The notes under the pieces: generated by a model
What the model was told of the DNA's origin: nothing
Databases searched by the model: none
Seen by the model: the letters and a program-made list of their open reading frames with translations, nothing else
Made by a program: the position numbers and the translations under genes
Shown: positions 36,998-45,542 of the stretch, in pieces
Position numbering within the stretch: the first letter of the stretch is position 1
Layout: every line of letters starts with the position of its first letter
Source of the DNA: Flammeovirgaceae bacterium
GTDB lineage: Bacteria; Bacteroidota; Bacteroidia; Cytophagales; Cyclobacteriaceae
NCBI GenBank assembly: GCA_023251155.1
Contig: JAHEZH010000023.1
Location: 1 to 49,551 of the forward strand
Direction of reading: 5' to 3'
DNA length: 49,551 bases

Positions 36998-38347
36998 TTA
37001 ACTGCCTGTAATCAGTTTTGCAATGTCATTATAGAATACAAAAATCATCAGTACCAGAAGAATACCCATACCCACTTTCAGCGCAGTTTCAAAAACCTTT
37101 TCGTTGGGTTCGCGGCCACTTACCATTTCATATAACAAGAATACTACGTAACCTCCATCCAATCCGGGTATGGGAAGTAAATTCATAAATGCCAATACCA
37201 TAGAGAGAAGGCCCGTCATCCTCCAGAAGTTATGCCAGTCCCACTCTCCACCGTAGGCCTGTGCCATCCCGATAGGGCCCGATAACGATTTCTTTACAGA
37301 TAACTGACCTGTAAACAATTTACGGAACGCTTTGAGTTGAACGCCAATCACACCAAAGGCACGGCCAGGTCCCTTTACCAATGCTTCACCGAAGGAATAT
37401 TTCACTACGGTGAAGGATTCCTTGGGAGGATTCGCCCAGAAACCGATCGTTGAATCACCTTTAAAATATTCCTTGAACGTAAGGATCTCGCTTCCTCTTT
37501 TTACTTTAAGGCGTAAAGTATCTTGTCCTTTTATCAACGGTTTTACTTCGTCAAAAAAAGCTACGGGCTGACCCTGGGCTTCTACAATGACATCTCCCTT
37601 CTTCAATATCCTTTTTGCTACAGAACTGTCGGCAATTAAATCAACGCTTGGAATTCTTCGCGGCCATAGAAAAGTCATCACCGCTTCTTTTTTATTGAAC
37701 TTTTCAATAAAATCAGATGGGATGGAAATTGTGACTTCCTTTCCATCACGCAACACGGTGTAGGTAGAATTCTGAGTAAGCAATACATCCGGCTTAGAGA
37801 TGTCATCAAAATATTCGAAATCCTGGCCATTGATTTTGATTACTTTATCACCTGTTTTAAAACCAATCTGTTGAGCCAACTCCATGGCTTGTATGCCACC
37901 ATGATCATTCACATACGTATTGGAAATAAAACTATCGCCAATAAAATAAAGGATGCCGATGAAGATGACCATGCCGACCACCACGTTCACAATCACTCCT
38001 CCCAGCATTACAATCAACCGTTGCCAGGCTGGTTTCGCACGAAACTCCCAGGGCTCAGGTGTCCCTTTCAACTGGTCCTTGTCCATGCTTTCATCCACCA
38101 TACCGGCAATTTTCACATAGCCGCCTAATGGAAACCAACCAATGCCATACTCGGTATCTCCCTTCTTGAACTTGAGAAGTGAAAAATTAAGCACATTGGC
38201 CATGGGGAAGAGAAAGTCAAAGAAGAGATAAAACTTCTCTACTTTAATATTGAACATCCGTGCAGCAAAAAAATGACCCCACTCGTGTACTACAATCAAA
38301 ATCGAAAGACTCAGCAGTAACTGAGCCGTCATAATCAATCCTTCCAT
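36998..38347 (-). CDS. rseP: RseP-type site-2 zinc metalloprotease
   Basis: A 449-residue inner-membrane protease that cuts transmembrane substrates such as anti-sigma factors or signal peptide remnants. TM1 carries the zinc site 'VVHEWGHFFAAR' with His21, Glu22 and His25. Two PDZ-like regions span the periplasmic part ('GFKTGDKVIKINGQDF', 'KKGDVIVEAQGQPV'). A C-terminal membrane segment has 'NLLPIPGLDGG', whose Asp (about residue 396) is the third zinc ligand. Its ATG overlaps the dxr stop as TAATG, so translation is coupled, an arrangement seen in many bacteria. Confidence 0.96.
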   Translation of the reverse strand: MEGLIMTAQLLLSLSILIVVHEWGHFFAARMFNIKVEKFYLFFDFLFPMANVLNFSLLKFKKGDTEYGIGWFPLGGYVKIAGMVDESMDKDQLKGTPEPWEFRAKPAWQRLIVMLGGVIVNVVVGMVIFIGILYFIGDSFISNTYVNDHGGIQAMELAQQIGFKTGDKVIKINGQDFEYFDDISKPDVLLTQNSTYTVLRDGKEVTISIPSDFIEKFNKKEAVMTFLWPRRIPSVDLIADSSVAKRILKKGDVIVEAQGQPVAFFDEVKPLIKGQDTLRLKVKRGSEILTFKEYFKGDSTIGFWANPPKESFTVVKYSFGEALVKGPGRAFGVIGVQLKAFRKLFTGQLSVKKSLSGPIGMAQAYGGEWDWHNFWRMTGLLSMVLAFMNLLPIPGLDGGYVVFLLYEMVSGREPNEKVFETALKVGMGILLVLMIFVFYNDIAKLITGS

Positions 38348-39504
38348 TATTTAATTAATTCAAATGCTTTAATACGTGTTTCTTTATCTGTAGCCACATA
38401 ATCCTCATAGGATGGATTGGCTATAAAATCCATTTTCAATAAACATTGCTCTACCACTTCCGACATTTTCAAAAAACCAATATTGTCTTTTAAAAATTCA
38501 CTTACCACTACTTCGTTGGCGGCATTGAGCACACACGGCATGTTGCCCGCACGCTGCATGGCCTCAAAAGCAAGCGCAAGATTACGAAAAGTTTCCATAT
38601 CCGGCTTTTCGAAAGTAAGTGCCGGGTAAGCGGTAAAATCGAACCTGGGGAAATTACTCTTCAATCGCTGTGGATAAGTCATCGCAAACTGAATAGGCAA
38701 ACGCATATCCGGCAAGCCGAGTTGCGCTTTAATCGATCCATCTTCAAACTGCACCAGTGAATGTACGATCGATTGGGGATGAACAATCACTTCCACCTGT
38801 TCCGGCTTCAGCCCGAAAAGCCACTTCGCCTCAATCACTTCAAGACCTTTATTCATTAACGTGGCCGAATCAATGGTCACCTTTGCTCCCATCGTCCAGT
38901 TGGGATGTTTGAGTGCCTGTGCTTTGGTCATGTTCACCAGTTCCTCCCGCTTTTTACCACGGAAAGGTCCGCCCGATGCAGTAAGAATAATCTTCTCGAT
39001 CGGGTTTTGAAACTCACCCACGATGCACTGAAAGATGGCCGAGTGTTCCGAATCGACCGGATAGATATTAATTCCTTTGTCTTTAGCCAGACGAGTGATC
39101 AGTTCACCCGCAACGACCAGTGTTTCTTTATTGGCAAGCGCAATGTTCTTACCCGCTTCGATGGCTTTGATGGTAGGCTTCAAGCCTGAATACCCCACCA
39201 GCGCGGTCAGTACCAGATCGATGGTGTCCATCTGCACAATGGAAGCAAGTGCATTTTCTCCTGCATACACTTTAATGTCTAATGGATCTAGTGCCGCTTT
39301 TACCTGTGCATAATGATCATCATTGGCGATGACTACGGCATTCGGCTTGAATTGCTTTGCCTGCTCAATAAGTAATGCTGCATTGTTCTGCGCAGTGAGT
39401 ACTTCTACTTCAAAGAAATCAGGATGCGAAGCAATCACATCCAGTGCCTGCGTACCGATAGAGCCCGTGGAGCCAAGAATGGCGATTCGTTTTTTATTTT
39501 GCAA
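38347..39504 (-). CDS. dxr: 1-deoxy-D-xylulose 5-phosphate reductoisomerase
   Basis: A 385-residue enzyme of the MEP isoprenoid pathway that converts DXP to 2-C-methyl-D-erythritol 4-phosphate with NADPH. The N-terminal nucleotide-binding 'AILGSTGSIGTQALDV', 'GYSGLKPTIKAIEAGKNIALANKET', 'PVDSEHSAIFQ' and 'MNKGLEVIEA' match the cofactor, substrate and metal sites. The start is TTG at 39504: an in-frame stop lies four codons upstream and the first internal ATG would remove the NADPH site. It is co-transcribed with rseP. Confidence 0.96.
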   Translation of the reverse strand: MQNKKRIAILGSTGSIGTQALDVIASHPDFFEVEVLTAQNNAALLIEQAKQFKPNAVVIANDDHYAQVKAALDPLDIKVYAGENALASIVQMDTIDLVLTALVGYSGLKPTIKAIEAGKNIALANKETLVVAGELITRLAKDKGINIYPVDSEHSAIFQCIVGEFQNPIEKIILTASGGPFRGKKREELVNMTKAQALKHPNWTMGAKVTIDSATLMNKGLEVIEAKWLFGLKPEQVEVIVHPQSIVHSLVQFEDGSIKAQLGLPDMRLPIQFAMTYPQRLKSNFPRFDFTAYPALTFEKPDMETFRNLALAFEAMQRAGNMPCVLNAANEVVVSEFLKDNIGFLKMSEVVEQCLLKMDFIANPSYEDYVATDKETRIKAFELIK

Positions 39505-39826
39505 AGAGAGATGATTTTAGATCAGAGAGATATTGAGGGTATAGTATTGATTTGCAATCAGTGAATTAGGATTAGCGATTTTAGAATTGAAATACAAAGT
39601 TATCATACGGACGAATTCTTATTCATTGTTTAGCTGCTCTCATTTTCGTTTGTCGCAGGCAGTTACCGATGCTACAAATATAGAAACCTGTTCCATACAT
39701 TCAGTGATGCCCCGGTTATCCGATTTTGACCTGATTTGTTCCTTCCTATCCTTTTCAGCAGTTCACTGCTGAAGCTATCGCACAACCGGCATCATCATTC
39801 ACCAATCAATTTTATCTTCACGTAAG
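39505..39826. other. 322-base gap between the GH3-like gene and dxr
   Basis: Downstream of the GH3-like gene on the minus strand and upstream of dxr. It holds an 8-bp perfect hairpin (39754-39761 with 39766-39773) without a T run. The open plus-strand frame at 39587-39772 shows no protein-like features. Confidence 0.5.
39754..39773. other. Short perfect hairpin after the GH3-like gene
   Basis: TTCAGCAG and CTGCTGAA separated by four bases, about 54 bases from the gene's 3' end. It may help end transcription or protect the mRNA end, but no U-tract follows. Confidence 0.4.
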
Positions 39827-41317
39827 TCAATTCTGACTGAGCTCCGCTGCAATCTTCCGGTCATTCGACAAGCGGGGCACTTTGTTCTGGCCTCCTAATT
39901 TACCTTGCGATTTCATATAATCGATAAATGAATTTCGTTTCAGTGAAGTAATCTTCAGTGTACGTAGTATGTTGCCGGAGATCAAATCATCATAATAAAC
40001 ATTCAGCTCACGCAATTGTTTATCAATTTCCAATTCAAACTTAGCCAAATCATGAGGTGCTTTCGCAAACTCGATGAGCCATTCGTGGTGTGGCATTCCT
40101 TCGTTGGGCGCTACGTTGGGTGCTACGGTGAATTCTACCAGTTCCACTTCCGGAAACTTCTGCATGGCGAATTTCATCGCTTTCTCCACTTCTTCACCAA
40201 TCACGTGTTCACCAAAGGCAGAAATAAAATGCTTGATCCGTCCGCTCACGATAACACGGTATGGATTGCTCGAAACAAATCGGATGGTATCTCCTATGGA
40301 ATAGGACCAAAGGCCTGCATTACTGCTAATCACCAGTGCATAATTTTTTCCAAGCTCCACCTCATCGATACTGAGGCGAGTAGGCTTCTCATTAAAATAT
40401 TCGTCTGCGGGAATAAATTCATAAAACATACCACTGTTCAACAGCAGCAATAACCCTTCTGCATGCTGTGAATCCTGATAAGCAATAAAACCTTCTGATG
40501 CCGGATAGGTTTCGATTGAATCTATTTTCTTACCAATGCTATCAAATAGCTTGGCGCGATATGGTTCGAAGTTGACACCACCATAAACAAATACCGAGAA
40601 ATCCGGAAACACCTCTTTGATCTTTTTACCTGTGCGTGCCTGTATACGGTCAAAATACATTTGCGCCCACGGTGGTATACCGGAGATGAGTGTCATCTTC
40701 GCCTGAAGCGTTTCATCAATGATCTTCTCCAGCTTCTCTTCCCAGTCTTCAATGCAGTTGGTTGGGTAGCTCGGTTTTTGATTGGTTCTCAAAAAGCCAG
40801 GGATCAGATGATTGCTGATGCCGGAAAGTCTTCCTGTTTTTATACCGTTCACTTCCTCCAGCTCAGGACTCCCCGAAAGAAAAATCAGATTACCATCCAG
40901 GAAAGAAGCACGGCCTGTTTCATGCACATAAGCCAAGGTGGCATTGCGGGCAGCGGTAAAATGCGTGGGGGCAGACTCTTTCGAAATCGGAATGTATTTA
41001 GTGCCCGATGTCGTTCCGGATGTTTTGGCAAAGTAAGCAGGCTTGCCCGGCCACAGAATATCGGGCTGACCTTCAATCACTTTTTCTATGTAAGGTTTCA
41101 ACGCTTCGTAGTCGCGCACCGGCACCTGGTTCTTAAAATCAGGATAGGACCGGATGGAGTCGAAGCCATGTTCTTTTCCGAAAAGGGTGGATTTACCCCC
41201 TTCAATCAATGATTTGAAAACACGCAATTGTGTTTCCCCCGGCCGTGAGGACCATGCTTTGGTCTGTTTGTCGATGTAGGCAGCAAATGGTTTTGCCAGC
41301 AGAGAACGAATACCCAT
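39827..41317 (-). CDS. GH3-like acyl-adenylate-forming protein
   Basis: A 496-residue cytoplasmic protein of the GH3 (auxin-responsive promoter) family, adenylate-forming enzymes that in plants attach amino acids to acyl acids such as auxin and jasmonate. ATP-binding 'FAKTSGTTSGTKYIP' near the N-terminus, 'VYGGVNFEPYR', 'YPASEGFIAYQ' and 'SIGDTIRFVS...RVIVSGRIKHFISAFGE' near the C-terminus match the A- and C-terminal domains. It is common in Bacteroidota, where the substrate and role are unknown. A neighbouring HtrA-like gene is divergent, with 245 bases between starts. Confidence 0.92.
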   Translation of the reverse strand: MGIRSLLAKPFAAYIDKQTKAWSSRPGETQLRVFKSLIEGGKSTLFGKEHGFDSIRSYPDFKNQVPVRDYEALKPYIEKVIEGQPDILWPGKPAYFAKTSGTTSGTKYIPISKESAPTHFTAARNATLAYVHETGRASFLDGNLIFLSGSPELEEVNGIKTGRLSGISNHLIPGFLRTNQKPSYPTNCIEDWEEKLEKIIDETLQAKMTLISGIPPWAQMYFDRIQARTGKKIKEVFPDFSVFVYGGVNFEPYRAKLFDSIGKKIDSIETYPASEGFIAYQDSQHAEGLLLLLNSGMFYEFIPADEYFNEKPTRLSIDEVELGKNYALVISSNAGLWSYSIGDTIRFVSSNPYRVIVSGRIKHFISAFGEHVIGEEVEKAMKFAMQKFPEVELVEFTVAPNVAPNEGMPHHEWLIEFAKAPHDLAKFELEIDKQLRELNVYYDDLISGNILRTLKITSLKRNSFIDYMKSQGKLGGQNKVPRLSNDRKIAAELSQN

Positions 41318-41562
41318 AGCCTGTAAAATTACAAGTTAATGGCTTATCCCGCGGCCTAATCCATTGTTTTTAAAACGGGTTGATTATAAAGCCATTAAGC
41401 ATCCTTTTCGATCCATTTTATTCTCAAACAGTTCCAATCACCCCTGCCATTCTTTCCGCTTCACCAATTTCGGGATGATTTTTGAGACTTCCCCACAACT
41501 AATTGAAGTTGGGAAACATCCTTCATTCCTATTCGTTTTAATTTACGGACCTAGAAAAAGAT

Positions 41563-42996
41563 ATGAAGACGCTACAGACCATTGTCATCGCATTTATAGC
41601 CGGACTTGCAGGTGCTTACACCTTTCACGCCTACCAGCAGGAGAAAGACCGCAGAACATCTCAACAAAATCAATACACCACGATCACCGATTATGCTCCT
41701 GCGGGTGATTATCGCCCTACGGTAACCGAGCCTCTGGCCAACAGCAGCCTGGACAAAGTTGATTTCAGCGAGGCCGCAGCAAGGGCTACACCAAGTGTGG
41801 TGTTTATTAATAGCATCTCGCAAGGACAGACGTACACTACCTGGGATTGGTTCTTTGGCGGTGGTGGCGGTCCGCAAACACGGGTAAGTTCCGGTTCGGG
41901 TGTGATCTTTACTTCGGATGGCTACATCGTTACCAATAATCACGTAGTGGAAGGTGCCGAAACACTGGAAGTGATCTATAATAAAAACGTCTATGAAGCC
42001 GAACTGATTGGAACTGATCCTTCAACAGATTTGGCTGTATTGAAAATAAAAGAAAATAATCTTCCGGCCATCACCATCGGCAGTTCAAAAAATCTTGCGG
42101 TAGGTGAATGGGTTGTTGCCGTGGGTAATCCGTTCTCGCTATCCTCTACCGTAACGGCTGGTATTGTCAGTGCCAAGGGAAGAAGGATCAACATTGTTGA
42201 AGACAAATTCCCGATTGAGTCGTTCATTCAAACAGATGCTGCGATCAATCCCGGTAACTCGGGTGGAGCATTGGTCAATAAAAACGGTGAACTGGTGGGT
42301 ATTAATACTGCCATTCTATCGCGCACAGGGTCTTATACCGGTTATGCCTTTGCTGTGCCTGTTGACATCGCAAAGAAAGTAGTGGAAGACCTGATCAAGT
42401 ACGGGATCTCACAAAAAGCATTGCTGGGTGCGAACATCATTGAGTTCGATTACCAAAATGCAAAGAAGATGGGGTTGGATGTGACTTCGAAAAACTTCAA
42501 AGGTGTATTGGTAGAAAGCGTTGACGAGGAAGGTGCCGCACGCACGGCAGGCCTCAAGCCGGGTGACATCATCACAAAACTGAACACTACGGACATCAAT
42601 AGCGAAAGTGCATTTGAAGAAGAGCTCAGCTACCGTTTCCCTGGCGACAAGATTACCATTACGTACAATCGTGGCGGCAAATTCAACACCTCTGAGATTA
42701 CCTTGCTTAATAAATACGGAGACACCAACCTCGTACGCAGAAAAATTTACAGTGACCTGACCGTAGGGGCTAATCTGGAAGCCGTGGATTACGGTGTAAA
42801 AGTATTCAAGATCAAAGACGGTATGTTCAGGAAGATTGGCTTGCCCGAAGGCTATACGATCATCCAGATCAACCGCAAACAGGTAAAAGACCCCAAGGAT
42901 GTGATTGAGTTCTTCACTAACTATAGAGGTCGGGTGCTGCTTTATGGAATCACCGGATCGAAGCAGGAGATGCCGCTGCAGTTCTATCTTCAATAA
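41563..42996 (+). CDS. HtrA/DegP-like membrane-anchored serine protease with PDZ domain
   Basis: A 477-residue envelope protease/chaperone. The N-terminal hydrophobic segment ('TIVIAFIAGLAGAYTFHAY') lacks a clear cleavage site, so it may be anchored rather than released. The trypsin-like domain has His127 ('TNNHVVEG'), Asp156 ('STDLAVLKI') and Ser233 ('NPGNSGGAL'). One clear PDZ domain ('AARTAGLKPGDIITKLN') is followed by a second PDZ-like region near the C-terminus ('GLPEGYTIIQINRKQVKDPKDV'). Such proteins degrade misfolded periplasmic proteins. A shared 19-bp hairpin follows the stop. Confidence 0.95.
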   Translation: MKTLQTIVIAFIAGLAGAYTFHAYQQEKDRRTSQQNQYTTITDYAPAGDYRPTVTEPLANSSLDKVDFSEAAARATPSVVFINSISQGQTYTTWDWFFGGGGGPQTRVSSGSGVIFTSDGYIVTNNHVVEGAETLEVIYNKNVYEAELIGTDPSTDLAVLKIKENNLPAITIGSSKNLAVGEWVVAVGNPFSLSSTVTAGIVSAKGRRINIVEDKFPIESFIQTDAAINPGNSGGALVNKNGELVGINTAILSRTGSYTGYAFAVPVDIAKKVVEDLIKYGISQKALLGANIIEFDYQNAKKMGLDVTSKNFKGVLVESVDEEGAARTAGLKPGDIITKLNTTDINSESAFEEELSYRFPGDKITITYNRGGKFNTSEITLLNKYGDTNLVRRKIYSDLTVGANLEAVDYGVKVFKIKDGMFRKIGLPEGYTIIQINRKQVKDPKDVIEFFTNYRGRVLLYGITGSKQEMPLQFYLQ

Positions 42997-42998
42997 AG

Positions 42999-43050
42999 AA
43001 GCGAGCGGTTTTAAGCTCCCCACCGGGTTGCAGCTTAAAACCGCTCGCTT
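42999..43050. terminator. Perfect 19-bp hairpin between two convergent genes
   Basis: Two 19-base arms (42999-43017 and 43032-43050) pair perfectly around a 14-base loop. It begins 2 bases after the protease stop on one side and includes part of the methyltransferase stop codon on the other. Flanking T-rich DNA is short. It probably terminates both transcripts. Confidence 0.8.
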
Positions 43051-44230
43051 AATTTACCTCTGGTTTTACTTTCGGTGTTTCCCGCTTGGTGCCATCATAT
43101 AATTCATACTCCAGCAAACGGCAATCAATTTTCGCTGAATAGAATTCAATCCTGCGCGATGCTTTCAAGCCAATCTTTTTGGCCAGGTCAAGATTACCGG
43201 TATAGATGTAACCCGTATAGCCTTTGCATTTCTTCTTCATGAAATCACCAACACGGGCGTAGGTTGCTTCCAGTTCTTTTACATCACCGAGCCGTTCACC
43301 GTATTCCGGGTTGAAAAACACAACACCTCCACCTTCAGGCACGCGTGTTTTTTCAAAGTCACACACATCAAACTGAATGAGGTGCTGTATGCCAGCCATA
43401 CGTGCATTTACCTCCGATATCTCTACGGCATCTTCGCTGAGGTCCGTAGCAATAATGGTCAGGGGCAGCTCCTTCACTGCAGCACGAATGAGTTGCATTT
43501 CTTTCTTATAGACCGAATCCTCATAACCAATGACATGCATAAACGCATAACCTTCTCGGTATAATCCCGGTCTGCGATCTGTTGCCAGCAATGCCGCTTC
43601 AATCGCCAGTGTGGATGATCCGCACATTGGATTTACAAAAGCCGATTCACGATCCCACTTCGAAGCCATGATCGCCGCACAGGCCAGCGCTTCGAGCATG
43701 GGTGCCTTGCCTGGTATTTTGCGATAGCCGTGTTTCGATAACGTGGGGCCAGAAGTATCGACAAAGACCTCTGCCCTGTTCTCTTTCCAGTACAGGTTGA
43801 TCACGGTATAATCCATCTCCGGACCGGAATCAGGGCGACTCATCTTCTCTCTGCGCATGCGGTCAACGATGGCGTCCTTCACTTTCACGTTTACAAACAT
43901 GGTGTTGTTTACAAACAGGTTGTCCACGTTGTTGGTCACCGTGAAGTAACCATCATGGGCAATGATGTCTTCCCACTTTACATTAAGTAATCCACGGTAT
44001 AATTCTTCCGGATGCTCAGCTTTAAATTCCCTTAAGGAGTACAACACCTGGCTGGCGCAACGCAGGTTCAAATTCAGTTTGATGCAATCATTGAGTGTAC
44101 CCTGCAGTTCCACTCCGGTTTGAAATACCCGCACAGGTTCGAACCCCAGCTCGCGCACTTCCTGTTCCACATAAGGAGCAAGGCGTTTCATACAGCTGAC
44201 GATAATGCGAGAGGGTTTACTAAAATCCAT
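43049..44230 (-). CDS. THUMP-domain class I RNA methyltransferase (RlmL/TrmN-like)
   Basis: A 393-residue protein related to the N-terminal half of RlmKL and to Trm14/TrmN. THUMP/ferredoxin-like region at about 1-160, then the Rossmann methyltransferase domain with 'FVNPMCGSSTLAIEAAL' (SAM site), 'ATDLSEDAVEISEVN' (acidic loop) and the catalytic 'FFNPEYGERLGD' of N2-guanine methyltransferases. It probably methylates a guanine in 23S rRNA or tRNA. Annotated in databases as putative N6-adenine DNA methylase, which is likely wrong for this group. The last codons lie in the hairpin at 42999-43050. Confidence 0.92.
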   Translation of the reverse strand: MDFSKPSRIIVSCMKRLAPYVEQEVRELGFEPVRVFQTGVELQGTLNDCIKLNLNLRCASQVLYSLREFKAEHPEELYRGLLNVKWEDIIAHDGYFTVTNNVDNLFVNNTMFVNVKVKDAIVDRMRREKMSRPDSGPEMDYTVINLYWKENRAEVFVDTSGPTLSKHGYRKIPGKAPMLEALACAAIMASKWDRESAFVNPMCGSSTLAIEAALLATDRRPGLYREGYAFMHVIGYEDSVYKKEMQLIRAAVKELPLTIIATDLSEDAVEISEVNARMAGIQHLIQFDVCDFEKTRVPEGGGVVFFNPEYGERLGDVKELEATYARVGDFMKKKCKGYTGYIYTGNLDLAKKIGLKASRRIEFYSAKIDCRLLEYELYDGTKRETPKVKPEVN

Positions 44231-44302
44231 GTTTATCTGAAAATTAAAAATCTTAAAAAATCAACAATCAACTACACATAACGGGCAACCGGGTACAGGT
44301 GC

Positions 44303-45061
44303 CTACTTCAGGTAAGTGACTTCTTTCACATCAAAGGTACGTACACCTTCGCTGCTTTCAATTTGCAGCAGTCCCATTTGATTGGTGCCAATAATTTTAC
44401 CTTCAAATTCATCACCCTGCGCAGAGAAGGTATGGGTTTCATGGCGCCAGTACATACGCTGCAGGTAATCTGCTTTCAGTTGTTCTTCTTTATGCTGTTT
44501 TAATTGCAGGTAGCGCGCTTCCAGTTTCTCCACCAGTTTCTCCAGCTCTTCCGGCAGATCAAATTCATATCCGCTTTGCAACGCCATGGAGGTGGCGGCA
44601 GGCAAAGCAAATTCTTTTTGATTTACATTCAGTCCAATACCTACAATGGATTGCGATACAGATGCTCCGCTCAACTGGTTTTCAATCAACACCCCACATA
44701 GTTTCTTCCCGCTGATCAGGATGTCGTTTGGCCATTTGATCTTTACATCATCCCCAAAATACGGGTACAGGTAATCGGTAATACCCAGGGCCACAACGCG
44801 CTGAAGGTAAAACTGATCTTTTATGGAAAGAAAGCGGGGTTGAAGCAGAAATGAGAAAGTAAAATTCAAACCTATGGCAGCCTGCCACGTATTACCTCTT
44901 TGACCACGGCCTGCAGTCTGGTGGTCAGTGATCACCAAAGTGCCCTCGGTGGCGGTGGCCTTTTGAACGAGATCGGCAACCAGCGTGTTTGTAGAGTGAC
45001 ATTCTGGCACATAAACCAGGTTATGCCCAAGGAAAAGCGTATTGGCAGGGATTTTATACAA
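44303..45061 (-). CDS. birA: Biotin-[acetyl-CoA-carboxylase] ligase
   Basis: A 252-residue enzyme that activates biotin with ATP and attaches it to biotin carboxyl carrier protein. 'ECHSTNTLVADLV', 'TDHQTAGRGQRGNTWQA' (adenylate-binding Gly/Arg loop), 'KWPNDILISGKKLCGVLIE' and 'VGIGLNVNQ' are all present. It lacks the N-terminal DNA-binding domain of E. coli BirA, so it should have no repressor role. The start is TTG at 45061 (no ATG in a suitable position; the frame is blocked by a stop nine codons upstream). It diverges from rsfS with 55 bases between starts. Confidence 0.95.
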   Translation of the reverse strand: MYKIPANTLFLGHNLVYVPECHSTNTLVADLVQKATATEGTLVITDHQTAGRGQRGNTWQAAIGLNFTFSFLLQPRFLSIKDQFYLQRVVALGITDYLYPYFGDDVKIKWPNDILISGKKLCGVLIENQLSGASVSQSIVGIGLNVNQKEFALPAATSMALQSGYEFDLPEELEKLVEKLEARYLQLKQHKEEQLKADYLQRMYWRHETHTFSAQGDEFEGKIIGTNQMGLLQIESSEGVRTFDVKEVTYLK

Positions 45062-45073
45062 TGTAAATTTGGT

Positions 45074-45081
45074 TAGCTTTG
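45074..45081 (+). promoter_or_regulatory. -7 promoter element TAGCTTTG for rsfS-ftsH
   Basis: A perfect TAnnTTTG match about 36 bases upstream of the rsfS ATG. It overlaps the control region of divergent birA, so the two promoters must be closely interleaved. Confidence 0.5.
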
Positions 45082-45116
45082 CAGGTTACTGGTAAATTAA
45101 AACCCAAAAATAGTTA

Positions 45117-45494
45117 ATGGCGAAAAGAAAAAAGGACTCGAAAGCCGATTCGGAAACACTCAGCCAGGTCATTGTAAAAGGAATGCAGGAAAAAAAGGCA
45201 ACCGACATTGTGGTCCTTGATCTTCGTAACGTTAAAAATGCAGTAGCCGATTTCTTCGTTATCTGCTCGGGCAACTCTGACAAACAACTGGATGCCATTT
45301 CTGATGGTATCGATGAAGAAGTGTATAAAACGCTGAAAGAAAACCCCTGGCATTCGGAAGGTAAAAACAATAAAGAGTGGATGTTACTCGACTATATCAC
45401 TGTAGTCGCTCACATTTTCAGAAAAGATCGCCGAACGGCCTTTGCCTTGGAAAAATTATGGGGCGATGCAGAAATCACTGAAATTGAAGATTAA
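45117..45494 (+). CDS. rsfS: Ribosome silencing factor RsfS
   Basis: A 125-residue protein of the Iojap/RsfS family, which binds ribosomal protein uL14 on the 50S subunit and blocks subunit joining when nutrients are scarce. 'VVLDLRNVKNAVADFFVICSGNSDKQLDAISDGI' and 'HSEGKNNKEWMLLDYITVVAHIF' are the conserved blocks. It precedes ftsH by 48 bases on the same strand; they are probably co-transcribed. Confidence 0.96.
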   Translation: MAKRKKDSKADSETLSQVIVKGMQEKKATDIVVLDLRNVKNAVADFFVICSGNSDKQLDAISDGIDEEVYKTLKENPWHSEGKNNKEWMLLDYITVVAHIFRKDRRTAFALEKLWGDAEITEIED

Positions 45495-45542
45495 AGAACT
45501 TAAATTACGGGCAGACGTTATTCATTTTGAAATTTAGAAATA

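Noticed and set aside
39587..39772. Plus-strand open frame in the dxr/GH3 gap
   Set aside because: Low-complexity translation with no recognisable feature and no promoter element.
43049..44230. DNA adenine methyltransferase of a restriction-modification system
   Set aside because: The THUMP region and NPEYGER-type motif point to an RNA guanine methyltransferase, and no restriction enzyme gene is nearby.
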